From Nocardia rhizosphaerihabitans (lineage in GTDB: Bacteria > Actinomycetota > Actinomycetes > Mycobacteriales > Mycobacteriaceae), in the NCBI RefSeq assembly GCF_014646295.1, contig NZ_BMNE01000006.1, positions 483,083 to 547,082 on the forward strand: a stretch of 64,000 nucleotides of DNA, read 5' to 3'. The notes below the pieces were generated by a model that saw nothing but the letters and a program-made list of their open reading frames with translations, searched no databases and was not told the DNA's origin. Both the position numbers and the translations under genes were made by a program. Positions 16,695 through 24,351 of this stretch are shown one piece after another. Numbering within the stretch: the stretch's first letter is position 1; each line of letters begins with the position of its first letter.

Positions 16695-18097
16695 TGCGGA
16701 CCCGCCATCGGCAACACCATGGTCATCACGGTAGGCCCGCCTGCCGGACTGTCGACGGTGAGTGTGCCGTCGACAGCCTGCGCGCGGGCGGCGAGACCGG
16801 CCAGCCCGCTGCCGCCCGCCGCGTCGGTGCCGGACGGACGCGCACCACCGATTCCGTTGTCGCGCACGGCGATCGCCAGGGAGCGCGGGCCCTCGGGCGA
16901 CGCCGTGACGGTAACCTCCGTCGCCCGTGCGTGTTTGACCACGTTGGTGAGCAGTTCGGCGACCGAGAAGTAGGCGATGGCCTCGACCGCGGGGCTCGGC
17001 CGGCGCGGCAGGTGCACGCGCAACTCGACCGGCACCGCGCAGCGGGCGGCGAGCGTCTCCAGGGCGGGACCGAGACCGAGTTCGAGTGCGGGCGGGTGGA
17101 TGCCACGGACCAGTTCGCGCAGCTCGGTCAGCGCCTCCTTGGCGCCGGCGCGGGCCTCGGCGACGAGATCACCGGGATCACCGCCGGTGGCCAGGCGTTC
17201 CTCGGCCCGGCCGAGGGCCATCGCGATGGTGACCAGGCGCGCCTGCGTGCCGTCGTGCAGGTCGCGCTCGACCCGGCGCAGCGTCGCGGCGGCATCGTCG
17301 ACCGCTGCCTTCCGGCTGGCGCGCAGCTCGGCCAGCTGCCGGTCTCGCGGTGTCGCCGCCAGCAAATGGATGATCAGCATCCCGTGCACCCAGCAGACGC
17401 CGCGAATCAGCCACGGCAGCGCGAAACACAGCGCGATGCCGATGCCGGACATGGCCAGCGCCCGGGGCCAGGTGTCGACATAGAACGAACCGAACTGCAC
17501 GAGGCTGTGCCGCTCGATCCCGCTCTCGTCCACCTGGACCGGATCGAACAGCAGCCACGGAATCGGGGAGATCGCGGTGAAGGCGACCATCGCGGTCACG
17601 ACGAGCACGACGTAGCCGACCACCACGCCCAGCACGGACTGGGCGAGCAGGAACAGCGCGGCACGCCAGCTCACCCGATCGGTGAACGCGCTCTTCAGGA
17701 ATCCGAGCAGGCCAGGTCCGCGGACGAAGGCCGGTGGCGCCTCGACCCGGACGCCGAGCAATTCCCCGCCCAGCGACCGGTAGATCCGCCCCCACATCCG
17801 GCCGCCGAGCAGGATCACCGCCAGCAGCGGGATGCCGACGAGGAAGATCGACGCGTACAGGCCGCCGCCGAAACCGAAGAACAGGTAGCACACGGCCACG
17901 CAGCCGAGCACGAACGACAGGATCAGGTAGCCGAGCTCCTTCCAGGTCCTGAGCCGGAAGGGCGCCCGCGCCACGGTGGCGAGCACCCCGCTGCGGTGGC
18001 CAGGGTCCGCCCGTCGGCCGTCGATCACCTGGGTCTGCTCGCCGGAACTGCCGATGATCATGGTCGGCTCGGCTGGTGTGTGCGTCATGACTCCCAT
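16691..18097 (-). CDS. Sensor histidine kinase (HisKA_3 type) with membrane sensor domain
   Basis: 468 residues. The N-terminal half has about six membrane-associated hydrophobic stretches of the 'putative sensor' domain type (GYLILSFVLGCVAVCYLFFG; LLAQSVLGVVVGYVVLVVTA; GIGIALCFALPWLIRGVCW). The dimerisation/phosphoacceptor motif ERDLHDGTQARLV with its His lies near residue 275. The ATPase domain has LLTNVVKHARAT (N box), DNGIGG (G1) and GSGLAGLAAR (G2). It phosphorylates the coupled response regulator; the stimulus is unknown, although kinases of this class often answer cell-envelope stress. An internal ATG at 18088 is an alternative start. Confidence 0.93.
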   Translation of the reverse strand: MGVMTHTPAEPTMIIGSSGEQTQVIDGRRADPGHRSGVLATVARAPFRLRTWKELGYLILSFVLGCVAVCYLFFGFGGGLYASIFLVGIPLLAVILLGGRMWGRIYRSLGGELLGVRVEAPPAFVRGPGLLGFLKSAFTDRVSWRAALFLLAQSVLGVVVGYVVLVVTAMVAFTAISPIPWLLFDPVQVDESGIERHSLVQFGSFYVDTWPRALAMSGIGIALCFALPWLIRGVCWVHGMLIIHLLAATPRDRQLAELRASRKAAVDDAAATLRRVERDLHDGTQARLVTIAMALGRAEERLATGGDPGDLVAEARAGAKEALTELRELVRGIHPPALELGLGPALETLAARCAVPVELRVHLPRRPSPAVEAIAYFSVAELLTNVVKHARATEVTVTASPEGPRSLAIAVRDNGIGGARPSGTDAAGGSGLAGLAARAQAVDGTLTVDSPAGGPTVMTMVLPMAGPQ

Positions 18098-18180
18098 GGT
18101 TGTCGCGACGGCCCGCGTTCTCGATGGAGCTGGCCACCGGGTCGAGGGTGTAGCCGGCTACACCTCACGCACGGCGGCGC

Positions 18181-19032
18181 CTACTTGACCGAGACGAAGG
18201 CGGCCGCGGCAGGGTAGCGGGCCAGGGACCGGCCCGCGGCGGCTTCTTCGGCGTCGGCGAGGAGTTCGTAGAGGGTGGAGTCGGCGCCGGTGGCGGTAGC
18301 CGCGGCGCGGATGGCTTCGCGGGATTCGACGGCGTCGCGGTGGTCGCCGAGGACGGTTTGCAGGCGCTTGGCGCGGGTGCCGAGATCGGTGGTGTCGGCG
18401 CCGAGGACCTCGCCGGCGGCCTCGCAGGAATAGCGTAAGCGCTTGGCGCCCTTGCGGATATCGTGCAGGATCTCGACTCGATCGGCCGGTGCGGCGGTCG
18501 GTTCGGCGAAGACGAGTTTGCGCAGGCGTTTGCGGTCGCGGCGCACGACCTTGTCGAAGACGCGACGGGCCTTCTCGTGCGCCAGATCGGCGGCCAGCGG
18601 TGGATCGGTCCGCCAGGCCTGCAGGACCTCGGCCAGGTGGCGGTAGCGCATACCGTCGAGTTCGGTGAGCACCTTCGCGTGCGCGCTGGCGTAGGCGTTC
18701 CTGGACGCTCCGACCAGAGCCTCGGTCACCTCGGCGGGAACCGCGCCGTGCCCGGCGAGCAGATCCTCGAACCGCGCGGCGCGAACCTCCGCGTCGCGGG
18801 CGGCACCGAGCAGATCGGCCAGCCATTTCAGTTCGGTCACGGTCGCGGTGGCCTGACGGTGGTCGAACAGGTCGCGATAGGAGCGCAGGACGCTGCGCAG
18901 CCTGCGCGTGGCCACCCGCATCTGGTGGACCGAGTCGTCGGCGTCGGCGCGCACCTCGGGGTCGGCGGCCAGCAACCGGTCGATGTCCTCGCGGAGCGCC
19001 GCGGCAACGGCTTTTCCGGCCTTGCGCGCCAT
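18181..19032 (-). CDS. CHAD domain protein
   Basis: 283-residue protein that is essentially one CHAD domain, an all-helical fold rich in conserved His and basic residues that binds polyphosphate. Characteristic pieces are HQMRVATRRLRSVLRSYR, LKWLADLLGAARDAEV and ILHDIRKGAKRLRYSCEA. Many CHAD proteins are fused to a CYTH triphosphatase domain; here that partner is absent. The gene begins 4 bases after the proline iminopeptidase stop, so it is probably the last gene of that short operon. Confidence 0.92.
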   Translation of the reverse strand: MARKAGKAVAAALREDIDRLLAADPEVRADADDSVHQMRVATRRLRSVLRSYRDLFDHRQATATVTELKWLADLLGAARDAEVRAARFEDLLAGHGAVPAEVTEALVGASRNAYASAHAKVLTELDGMRYRHLAEVLQAWRTDPPLAADLAHEKARRVFDKVVRRDRKRLRKLVFAEPTAAPADRVEILHDIRKGAKRLRYSCEAAGEVLGADTTDLGTRAKRLQTVLGDHRDAVESREAIRAAATATGADSTLYELLADAEEAAAGRSLARYPAAAAFVSVK

Positions 19033-19036
19033 GATG

Positions 19037-19999
19037 TCAGCCTATCTTCCCGAACGCATCGGTCGCCTCGACCAGGTGATGCGTGATGCCGGGTTCGTGG
19101 GCGGTGTGCCCGGCGTCCTCGACGATGTGCAGGGTGGAGCCCGGCCAGGCACTGTGCAGATCCCACGCGCTCACCGCGGGGCAGACGATGTCGTGGCGGC
19201 CCTGCACGATCACGCCGGGGATGTGGGCGATCCGATCGAGGTCACGCAGCAACTGTCCCTCGTCGAGGAATCCGCCGTGCCGGAAATAGTGGTTTTCGAT
19301 CCGGGCGAAGGCCAGCGCGAAACGCGCCTCGCCGGTCTCGGCGACCCGATCCGGTTGCGGCAGCAGCGAACTCGTCGCGCCTTCCCACGTCGACCACGCG
19401 ACGGCGGCATCGAGGGCCACCTGCGGATCGGGGGAGTGCAGCAGCCGGTGATACACCTCGACCAGGTCGTCGCCGCGCTCCGCGGCGGGGACGGGGGCCA
19501 GGAATTTCGCCCACTCGGCCGGGTACACGTTGCCCGCGGCGCCGTTGTAGTACCAGTCGATCTCCTTGCGCCGCAACAGGAAGATCCCGCGCAGCACCAG
19601 CTCGGTCACCCGCTCGGGATGGGCCTGGGCGTAGGCGAGGCCGAGGGTGGAACCCCACGAACCGCCGAACACCTGCCAGCGTTCGATGCCGAGGTGCGCG
19701 CGCAGCAGTTCCATGTCGGCGATCAGGTGCGGCGTGGTGTTGACCTCCAGGCTCGCGCCGTCGGCGATGTGCGGCACCGACTGCCCGCATCCGCGCTGAT
19801 CGAACAGCACGATCCGGTACACCGCGGGGTCGAAGAAGCGCCGCTGCAGCGGACTGGTGCCACCGCCGGGCCCGCCGTGCACGAACACCACCGGCTTGCC
19901 GTCGGGATTGCCGCTGACCTCCCAGTACACCGACTGGCCGTCGCCGACGTCGAGCAGGCCGTGCTCGAACGGCTCGATCTCCGGATACAGCTCGCGCAT
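19037..19999 (-). CDS. pip: Proline iminopeptidase
   Basis: 320-residue serine peptidase of family S33 that removes N-terminal proline from peptides. Signatures: HGGPGGGTS (oxyanion loop), DQRGCGQS, the nucleophile elbow GGSWGST, GRHDIVCP (Asp) and DAGHTAHEPG (His). The ATG at 19999 overlaps the stop of a 33-codon upstream frame (TGATG), suggesting coupled translation, and CHAD follows 4 bases after its own stop. Confidence 0.95.
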   Translation of the reverse strand: MRELYPEIEPFEHGLLDVGDGQSVYWEVSGNPDGKPVVFVHGGPGGGTSPLQRRFFDPAVYRIVLFDQRGCGQSVPHIADGASLEVNTTPHLIADMELLRAHLGIERWQVFGGSWGSTLGLAYAQAHPERVTELVLRGIFLLRRKEIDWYYNGAAGNVYPAEWAKFLAPVPAAERGDDLVEVYHRLLHSPDPQVALDAAVAWSTWEGATSSLLPQPDRVAETGEARFALAFARIENHYFRHGGFLDEGQLLRDLDRIAHIPGVIVQGRHDIVCPAVSAWDLHSAWPGSTLHIVEDAGHTAHEPGITHHLVEATDAFGKIG

Positions 20000-20100
20000 C
20001 AGAATGCCCGTCCCGCAGCGAGATCCGGCAATTCGAGCGCGGTCGTCGCCTCGATGCGGACAGGGAGCACGGGACGGATCTTCCAGCGGCGATGCGGCAT
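19999..20100 (-). CDS. 33-residue leader gene coupled to pip
   Basis: A very short frame (MPHRRWKIRPVLPVRIEA... ending ...AAGRAF) with a good ribosome site, AGAGG, 6 bases before its ATG. Its TGA overlaps the pip ATG by one base. It is basic at the N-terminus and amphipathic later, with no membrane segment or cysteine. It could be a genuine small protein or a translational-coupling leader for pip; no homologue is recognised. It is not a proline-run attenuator: only three prolines, scattered. Confidence 0.55.
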   Translation of the reverse strand: MPHRRWKIRPVLPVRIEATTALELPDLAAGRAF

Positions 20101-20186
20101 CGATACCTCTACTCGAGTCGACTATGTCGCAATCGAGTCTGCCACTTCCGTCGCACCGGCGCCGCCGCCGAACTCGCCTCGAAACT

Positions 20187-20223
20187 CCCCCGGTGATCGA
20201 GCGACCCGCTCGATCACCGGGGG
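20187..20223 (-). terminator. Terminator of panB
   Basis: Perfect 17-bp stem (CCCCCGGTGATCGAGCG) with an ACC loop, 7 bases past the panB stop and upstream of the pip operon. It is very stable but lacks a T-run. Confidence 0.8.
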
Positions 20224-20229
20224 ACGGTC

Positions 20230-21099
20230 TCAGAAGCTGTGCTCCGGCCCGGGGAAGACACCCCGGCGGACCTCGTCGGCGTAAGCGGCTGCGGCCGAAC
20301 GCAGCTCGTCGCCGACATTGCCGAAGCGCTTGACGAACTTGGCGGTCTTGCCACTGGTGTAACCGGCCATGTCCTGCCAGACCAGCACCTGCGCGTCGCA
20401 GTCGGCGCCTGCGCCGATGCCGACGGTCGGGATGGTCAGCTTGCGGGTGACCTGACCGGCCAGCTCGGCGGGCACCATCTCCATGACGACGGAGAACGCG
20501 CCGGCTTCCTGCACGGCGATCGCGTCGGCGATGAGCTGCTCGGCGCCGTCCCCGCGGCCCTGCACCCGGAACCCGCCGAGGGTGTTGACGCTCTGCGGGG
20601 TGAAGCCGATGTGGGCCATCACCGGAATGCCCGCCGCGGTGATCAGCGCGATCTGCTCGGCGACCCGCTCGCCGCCCTCGAGCTTGACCGCGTGCGCGCC
20701 GCCCTCCTTCATGAACCGGGTGGCGGTCGCCAGCGCCTGCTGCGGCGAGGACTCGTAGGTGCCGAACGGCAGGTCGGCGACGACCAGCGCGTGCGGCGCG
20801 CCACGGACGACGCCGCGCACCAGGGGGATCAGTTCGTCGATGGTGATCGGCACGGTGGTGTCGTAGCCGTACACGACGTTGGCGGCGGAATCGCCGACCA
20901 GCAGGACCGGAATTCCCGCTTCCTCGAAGAGGCGCGCGGAGGAGTAGTCGTAGGCCGTCAGCATCGACCAGCGCTCGCCGTCGGCCTTCATCTGCTGCAG
21001 ATGCTGGACGCGGGTCTTGCGGCGGGGCTGCTTGGTCGGGGTAGCTTCGGCGGGAGCGGCACCGTAGGCAGGGGTCTGCTCATCGGATACGGACATCAT
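20230..21099 (-). CDS. panB: 3-methyl-2-oxobutanoate hydroxymethyltransferase
   Basis: 289 residues. It catalyses the first committed step of pantothenate synthesis, transferring a hydroxymethyl group from methylenetetrahydrofolate to 2-oxoisovalerate. Family blocks seen: MLTAYDYSSARLFEEAG, VGDSAANVVYGY (metal-binding Asp), ADLPFGTYE, VKLEGG, AHIGFTPQS, FSVVMEMVPAELA (catalytic Glu) and GIGAGADCDAQVLVWQD. The first ~28 residues are a low-complexity extension. Two tandem ATGs (21099, 21096) are possible starts. In M. tuberculosis panB also lies next to the caeA/glnA2/glnE cluster. Confidence 0.96.
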   Translation of the reverse strand: MMSVSDEQTPAYGAAPAEATPTKQPRRKTRVQHLQQMKADGERWSMLTAYDYSSARLFEEAGIPVLLVGDSAANVVYGYDTTVPITIDELIPLVRGVVRGAPHALVVADLPFGTYESSPQQALATATRFMKEGGAHAVKLEGGERVAEQIALITAAGIPVMAHIGFTPQSVNTLGGFRVQGRGDGAEQLIADAIAVQEAGAFSVVMEMVPAELAGQVTRKLTIPTVGIGAGADCDAQVLVWQDMAGYTSGKTAKFVKRFGNVGDELRSAAAAYADEVRRGVFPGPEHSF

Positions 21100-21203
21100 C
21101 GTCCCTTTCGTCTGGTTCCTCGAGGCCCGTACCGGGTCCCCGGGTTTTTCTGACGAATCCAGTGTGCCACCTCGGACCGAGCCGCTTTAAGGGCCGATGC
21201 CGG

Positions 21204-21217
21204 TGTGATCGGTCACA
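21204..21217. promoter_or_regulatory. TGTGA/TCACA inverted repeat in the panB-caeA divergent gap
   Basis: TGTGA-TCGG-TCACA. The arms match a CRP/GlxR site but the spacer is 4, not 6, bases, so it may be an unrelated operator. A TACCGT -10 for caeA follows at 21231-21236. Confidence 0.3.
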
Positions 21218-21299
21218 GCGGTGGTTGGGCTACCGTGAAAGCGAGCCCATTCGGGCGCATCGAGTTGTGCGCCGTGCGGCGCGGAAAGGTGGGCCCACT

Positions 21300-22832
21300 G
21301 TGCAGCGTGGCAGGCTCGTCGTGCTCTTCGGCGCTCTGTGCGCGCTGATCGTCTCCGGGTGCACCAGCGCCGAGACCAGCGCGCCCCGCGCCGACCTGCC
21401 ACCCCCGCCCGACGGTCTGTCGAAGTTCTACTCCCAGCCGCTGGAGTGGGGTTCGTGCGAGGGCTTCGGTAGTCCGGAGGACCGGCTGCCGCCCAAGACC
21501 GAATGCGCGCGGATCACCGTGCCCGTCGACTACGCCCGCCCGGACGGCCCGACCGCCCAGATCGCGATGTCGCGGATTCCGGCCACCGGCGACAAGATCG
21601 GTTCGCTGCTGATGAACCCCGGCGGTCCGGGCGTCTCCGGGCTGTCGATGGTCACCGTCGGCAACCGCACCGAACTGGCCGACAGGTTCGACCGGGTCGG
21701 TTTCGATCCGCGCGGCGTCGGTTCGTCGCTGCCCGCGATCGTCTGCCTGACCCCGCAGGAAGCCGACTCCGAACGCGCGGAGCCGCCGACCGACAACACC
21801 CCGGCGGGCATCGCCGAGGCCGAGGCCGAGAACCGGGAGTACGCCGACCGCTGTGCTCAGCGCACCGGTACCGAGTTGCTCACCCATGTCGGCACCCGCG
21901 AGGTCGTCCAGGACATGGACGTGATGCGCGCGGTGCTCGGCGACCCGAAGCTGAGCTACCTCGGGTACTCCTACGGCACCCGGCTCGGCGCGGCCTACGC
22001 CGAGAAGTTCCCGCAGAACGTGCGCGCCCTCGTGCTCGACGGCGCGGTGGACTCCTCCCAGGACCCGGTGCAGGAATCGCTGCGCCAGGCCGCCGGCTTC
22101 CAGGGCGTGTTCAACGCCTACGCTGCCGAGTGCGCGCAGACCGCCGACTGCCCGCTCGGCACCGATCCGGCCCAGTCGGTGGCCCGGTTCCGCGCACTGG
22201 TCGCCCCGCTGGAGACCACGCCCGCCGCGACCACCGACCCGCGCGGGCTCAGCTACGGCGACGCGATCACCGGCGTCCAGCAGGCCCTCTACTCCGACGA
22301 ACTGTGGAGCATCCTCACCCAGGGCCTGACCGAACTGCGCGACGGACGCGGCGACACCCTGCTGCAGCTGGCCGACATGTACGACGGCCGCCGCGAGGAC
22401 GGCACCTACGCCAACACCCAGGACGCCTTCAACGCCATCCGCTGCGTCGACGATCCCCGGATCACCGATCCCGCGGTCGTCGCCCGCCAGGACGCCGAGT
22501 ACCGCAAGGCCGCGCCCTTCCTCGACGACGGCAAGGGCACCGGCGCCGCCCCGCTCGAACTGTGCGCCGCCTGGCCGGTGCCCAACACCAGCACGCCCCA
22601 CCGGGTATCGGCGCCGGGCCTGCCGACCACGGTCGTCGTCTCCACCACCGACGACCCAGCCACGCCGTACCAGGCCGGTGTCGACCTGGCCGCGCAGCTG
22701 GGCGCCGAGCTGATCACCTTCCGTGGTAACCGGCACACCGCGGCCCTGGTCGCGGGCGACCGCTGCGTCGACGACGCGGTGATCGACTACCTGGTCGACC
22801 TCGCCGCGCCCGGCGTCGGACTCACCTGCTGA
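21300..22832 (+). CDS. caeA: Lipoprotein alpha/beta hydrolase, CaeA/Hip1-like protease
   Basis: 510-residue exported lipoprotein; the signal peptide ends at the lipobox IVSGC (Cys21). Orthologue by context and sequence of mycobacterial Rv2224c (CaeA/Hip1), a cell-envelope serine protease of the tripeptidyl aminopeptidase family. Motifs: LLMNPGGPGVSGLSM (oxyanion), FDPRGVGSS, LGYSYGTRLGAAYA (nucleophile Ser), VVSTTDDPATPYQ (Asp) and FRGNRHTA (His). Several Cys pairs suggest disulfides. GTG 21300 has GGAAAGGTGG upstream. M. tuberculosis carries two tandem copies (Rv2224c, Rv2223c); only one is present here. Confidence 0.92.
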   Translation: MQRGRLVVLFGALCALIVSGCTSAETSAPRADLPPPPDGLSKFYSQPLEWGSCEGFGSPEDRLPPKTECARITVPVDYARPDGPTAQIAMSRIPATGDKIGSLLMNPGGPGVSGLSMVTVGNRTELADRFDRVGFDPRGVGSSLPAIVCLTPQEADSERAEPPTDNTPAGIAEAEAENREYADRCAQRTGTELLTHVGTREVVQDMDVMRAVLGDPKLSYLGYSYGTRLGAAYAEKFPQNVRALVLDGAVDSSQDPVQESLRQAAGFQGVFNAYAAECAQTADCPLGTDPAQSVARFRALVAPLETTPAATTDPRGLSYGDAITGVQQALYSDELWSILTQGLTELRDGRGDTLLQLADMYDGRREDGTYANTQDAFNAIRCVDDPRITDPAVVARQDAEYRKAAPFLDDGKGTGAAPLELCAAWPVPNTSTPHRVSAPGLPTTVVVSTTDDPATPYQAGVDLAAQLGAELITFRGNRHTAALVAGDRCVDDAVIDYLVDLAAPGVGLTC

Positions 22833-22876
22833 GGCCGTACCGCGGCGCACCGCGCCCCGTCAGGGCGGGTGAGATG

Positions 22877-22931
22877 TGCGATCGATGTGACGAGATCGCA
22901 AACGTGAGCGTGTATGTAACACGGATTTAAC
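22877..22931 (+). promoter_or_regulatory. glnA2 upstream control region
   Basis: Two elements precede the TACGCT -10 (22942-22947). One is a perfect 7-bp inverted repeat TGCGATC...GATCGCA (22877-22900). The other is GTAAC-N6-TTAAC (22916-22931), which resembles one a-b unit of a GlnR box (GTNAC-N6-GAAAC) with two mismatches. No second unit at 22-bp spacing is visible, so nitrogen control is only a possibility. Confidence 0.3.
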
Positions 22932-22954
22932 GCCAGGTGCTTACGCTCGCCCGT

Positions 22955-24292
22955 ATGGATCGCCAGAAGGAATTCGTGCTGCGGACGCTCGAAGAGCGGG
23001 ACATCCGCTTTGTACGTCTCTGGTTCACCGACGTGCTGGGCTATCTGAAGTCCGTCGCCATCGCGCCCGCCGAGCTCGAGGGCGCCTTCGAAGAGGGCAT
23101 CGGCTTCGACGGTTCGGCCATCGAAGGCTTCGCGCGCGTGTCCGAGGCGGACATGGTCGCGCGGCCCGATCCGTCGACGTTCCAGGTGCTGCCCTGGGCC
23201 ACCTCCAAGGGCCACCAGCACTCCGCCCGCATGTTCTGCGACATCACCATGCCCGACGGTTCGCCGTCGTGGGCCGACCCGCGCCACGTGCTGCGCCGTC
23301 AGCTCAACAAGGCCGCCGACGTGGGCTTCAGCTGCTACGTGCACCCCGAGATCGAGTTCTTCCTGCTGGAGAACGGCTTGCACAACGGCGAGCCGGTGCC
23401 CGCCGACAACGGCGGCTTCTTCGACCAGGCCGTGCACGACTCGGCCCCGAACTTCCGCCGCCACGCCATCGACGCGCTCGAGTCGATGGGCATCTCGGTG
23501 GAGTTCAGCCACCACGAGGGCGCCCCCGGCCAGCAGGAGATCGACCTGCGCTACGCCGACGCGCTGTCGATGGCCGACAACGTGATGACCTTCCGCTACC
23601 TCATCAAGGAGGTCGCGATCGACGAGGGCGTGCGCGCCACGTTCATGCCCAAGCCGTTCGCCCAGTACCCGGGCTCGGCCATGCACACCCACATGAGCCT
23701 GTTCGAGGGCGAGTCCAACGCCTTCGCCGACGCCGACGACCCGGAGAACCTGTCCTCGACGGCGCGCTCGTTCATCGCGGGCATCCTCGAGCACGCCCCC
23801 GAGATCAGCGCGATCAGTAACCAGTGGGTGAACTCCTACAAGCGCCTCATCCACGGCGGCGAGGCCCCGACGGCGGCCTCCTGGGGCCGGTCCAACCGCT
23901 CCGCGCTGGTGCGCGTGCCGATGTACACGCCGAACAAGTCCTCCTCGCGACGCGTCGAGATCCGCAGCCCAGATTCGGCCTGCAACCCGTACCTGACCTT
24001 CGCGGTGCTGCTCGCGGCCGGTCTGCGCGGCATCGAGAAGGGCTACACGCTGCCGCCCGAGGCCGAGGACGACGTGTGGGCGCTGACCGACGCCGAGCGT
24101 CGCGCCATGGGCTTCCGCTCGCTGCCAGGCACCCTCGACGAGGCGCTGCAGGCGATGGAGCGTTCGGAGCTGGTCGCCGAGACCCTCGGTGAGCACGTCT
24201 TCGACTTCTTCCTGCGCAACAAGCGCCGGGAATGGGCCGATTACCGCAGCCAGGTGACGCCGTGGGAGCTCAAGGAATACCTCAGCCTGTGA
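22955..24292 (+). CDS. glnA2: Glutamine synthetase GlnA2 (type I-alpha-like)
   Basis: 445 residues. GS-I fold: FTDVLGYLKSV, the GFDGSAIEGFARV latch, the metal-ligand EIEFFL, HHEGAPGQQEIDLR, MPKPFAQYPGSAMHTHMSLF (active-site His) and RVEIRSPDSACNPYLTF (substrate/ADP Arg). It is shorter than GlnA1 and has DVWALTDAERR where GlnA1 carries the adenylylated Tyr loop, so it should not be regulated by GlnE. Mycobacterial GlnA2 is not essential and much less abundant than GlnA1; some actinobacterial homologues act on other amines. ATG 22955 has a -10 seven bases upstream. Confidence 0.95.
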   Translation: MDRQKEFVLRTLEERDIRFVRLWFTDVLGYLKSVAIAPAELEGAFEEGIGFDGSAIEGFARVSEADMVARPDPSTFQVLPWATSKGHQHSARMFCDITMPDGSPSWADPRHVLRRQLNKAADVGFSCYVHPEIEFFLLENGLHNGEPVPADNGGFFDQAVHDSAPNFRRHAIDALESMGISVEFSHHEGAPGQQEIDLRYADALSMADNVMTFRYLIKEVAIDEGVRATFMPKPFAQYPGSAMHTHMSLFEGESNAFADADDPENLSSTARSFIAGILEHAPEISAISNQWVNSYKRLIHGGEAPTAASWGRSNRSALVRVPMYTPNKSSSRRVEIRSPDSACNPYLTFAVLLAAGLRGIEKGYTLPPEAEDDVWALTDAERRAMGFRSLPGTLDEALQAMERSELVAETLGEHVFDFFLRNKRREWADYRSQVTPWELKEYLSL

Positions 24293-24294
24293 CA

Positions 24295-24316
24295 CACGTC
24301 CGGCGCGCCGGACGTG
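24295..24316 (+). terminator. Hairpin between glnA2 and glnE
   Basis: Perfect 22-base palindrome CACGTCCGGCG/CGCCGGACGTG beginning 2 bases after the glnA2 stop, with no T-run. glnE has its own -10 downstream, so this probably separates the two transcripts. Confidence 0.6.
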
Positions 24317-24339
24317 ACGCGGTCGATGCCGGGACCCTG

Positions 24340-24345
24340 TACTTT
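24340..24345 (+). promoter_or_regulatory. -10 element of glnE
   Basis: TACTTT, 6 bases before ATG 24352; leaderless arrangement. Confidence 0.45.
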
Positions 24346-24351
24346 TAGGAC

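Noticed and set aside
16508..18217. 569-codon open frame on the + strand
   Set aside because: It lies opposite the histidine kinase and response regulator, is Arg/Gly/His-rich without domains, and arises from high-GC third positions on the true strand.
21204..21217. Canonical CRP/GlxR site
   Set aside because: The arms match but the spacer is two bases short, so it is kept only as a generic inverted repeat.
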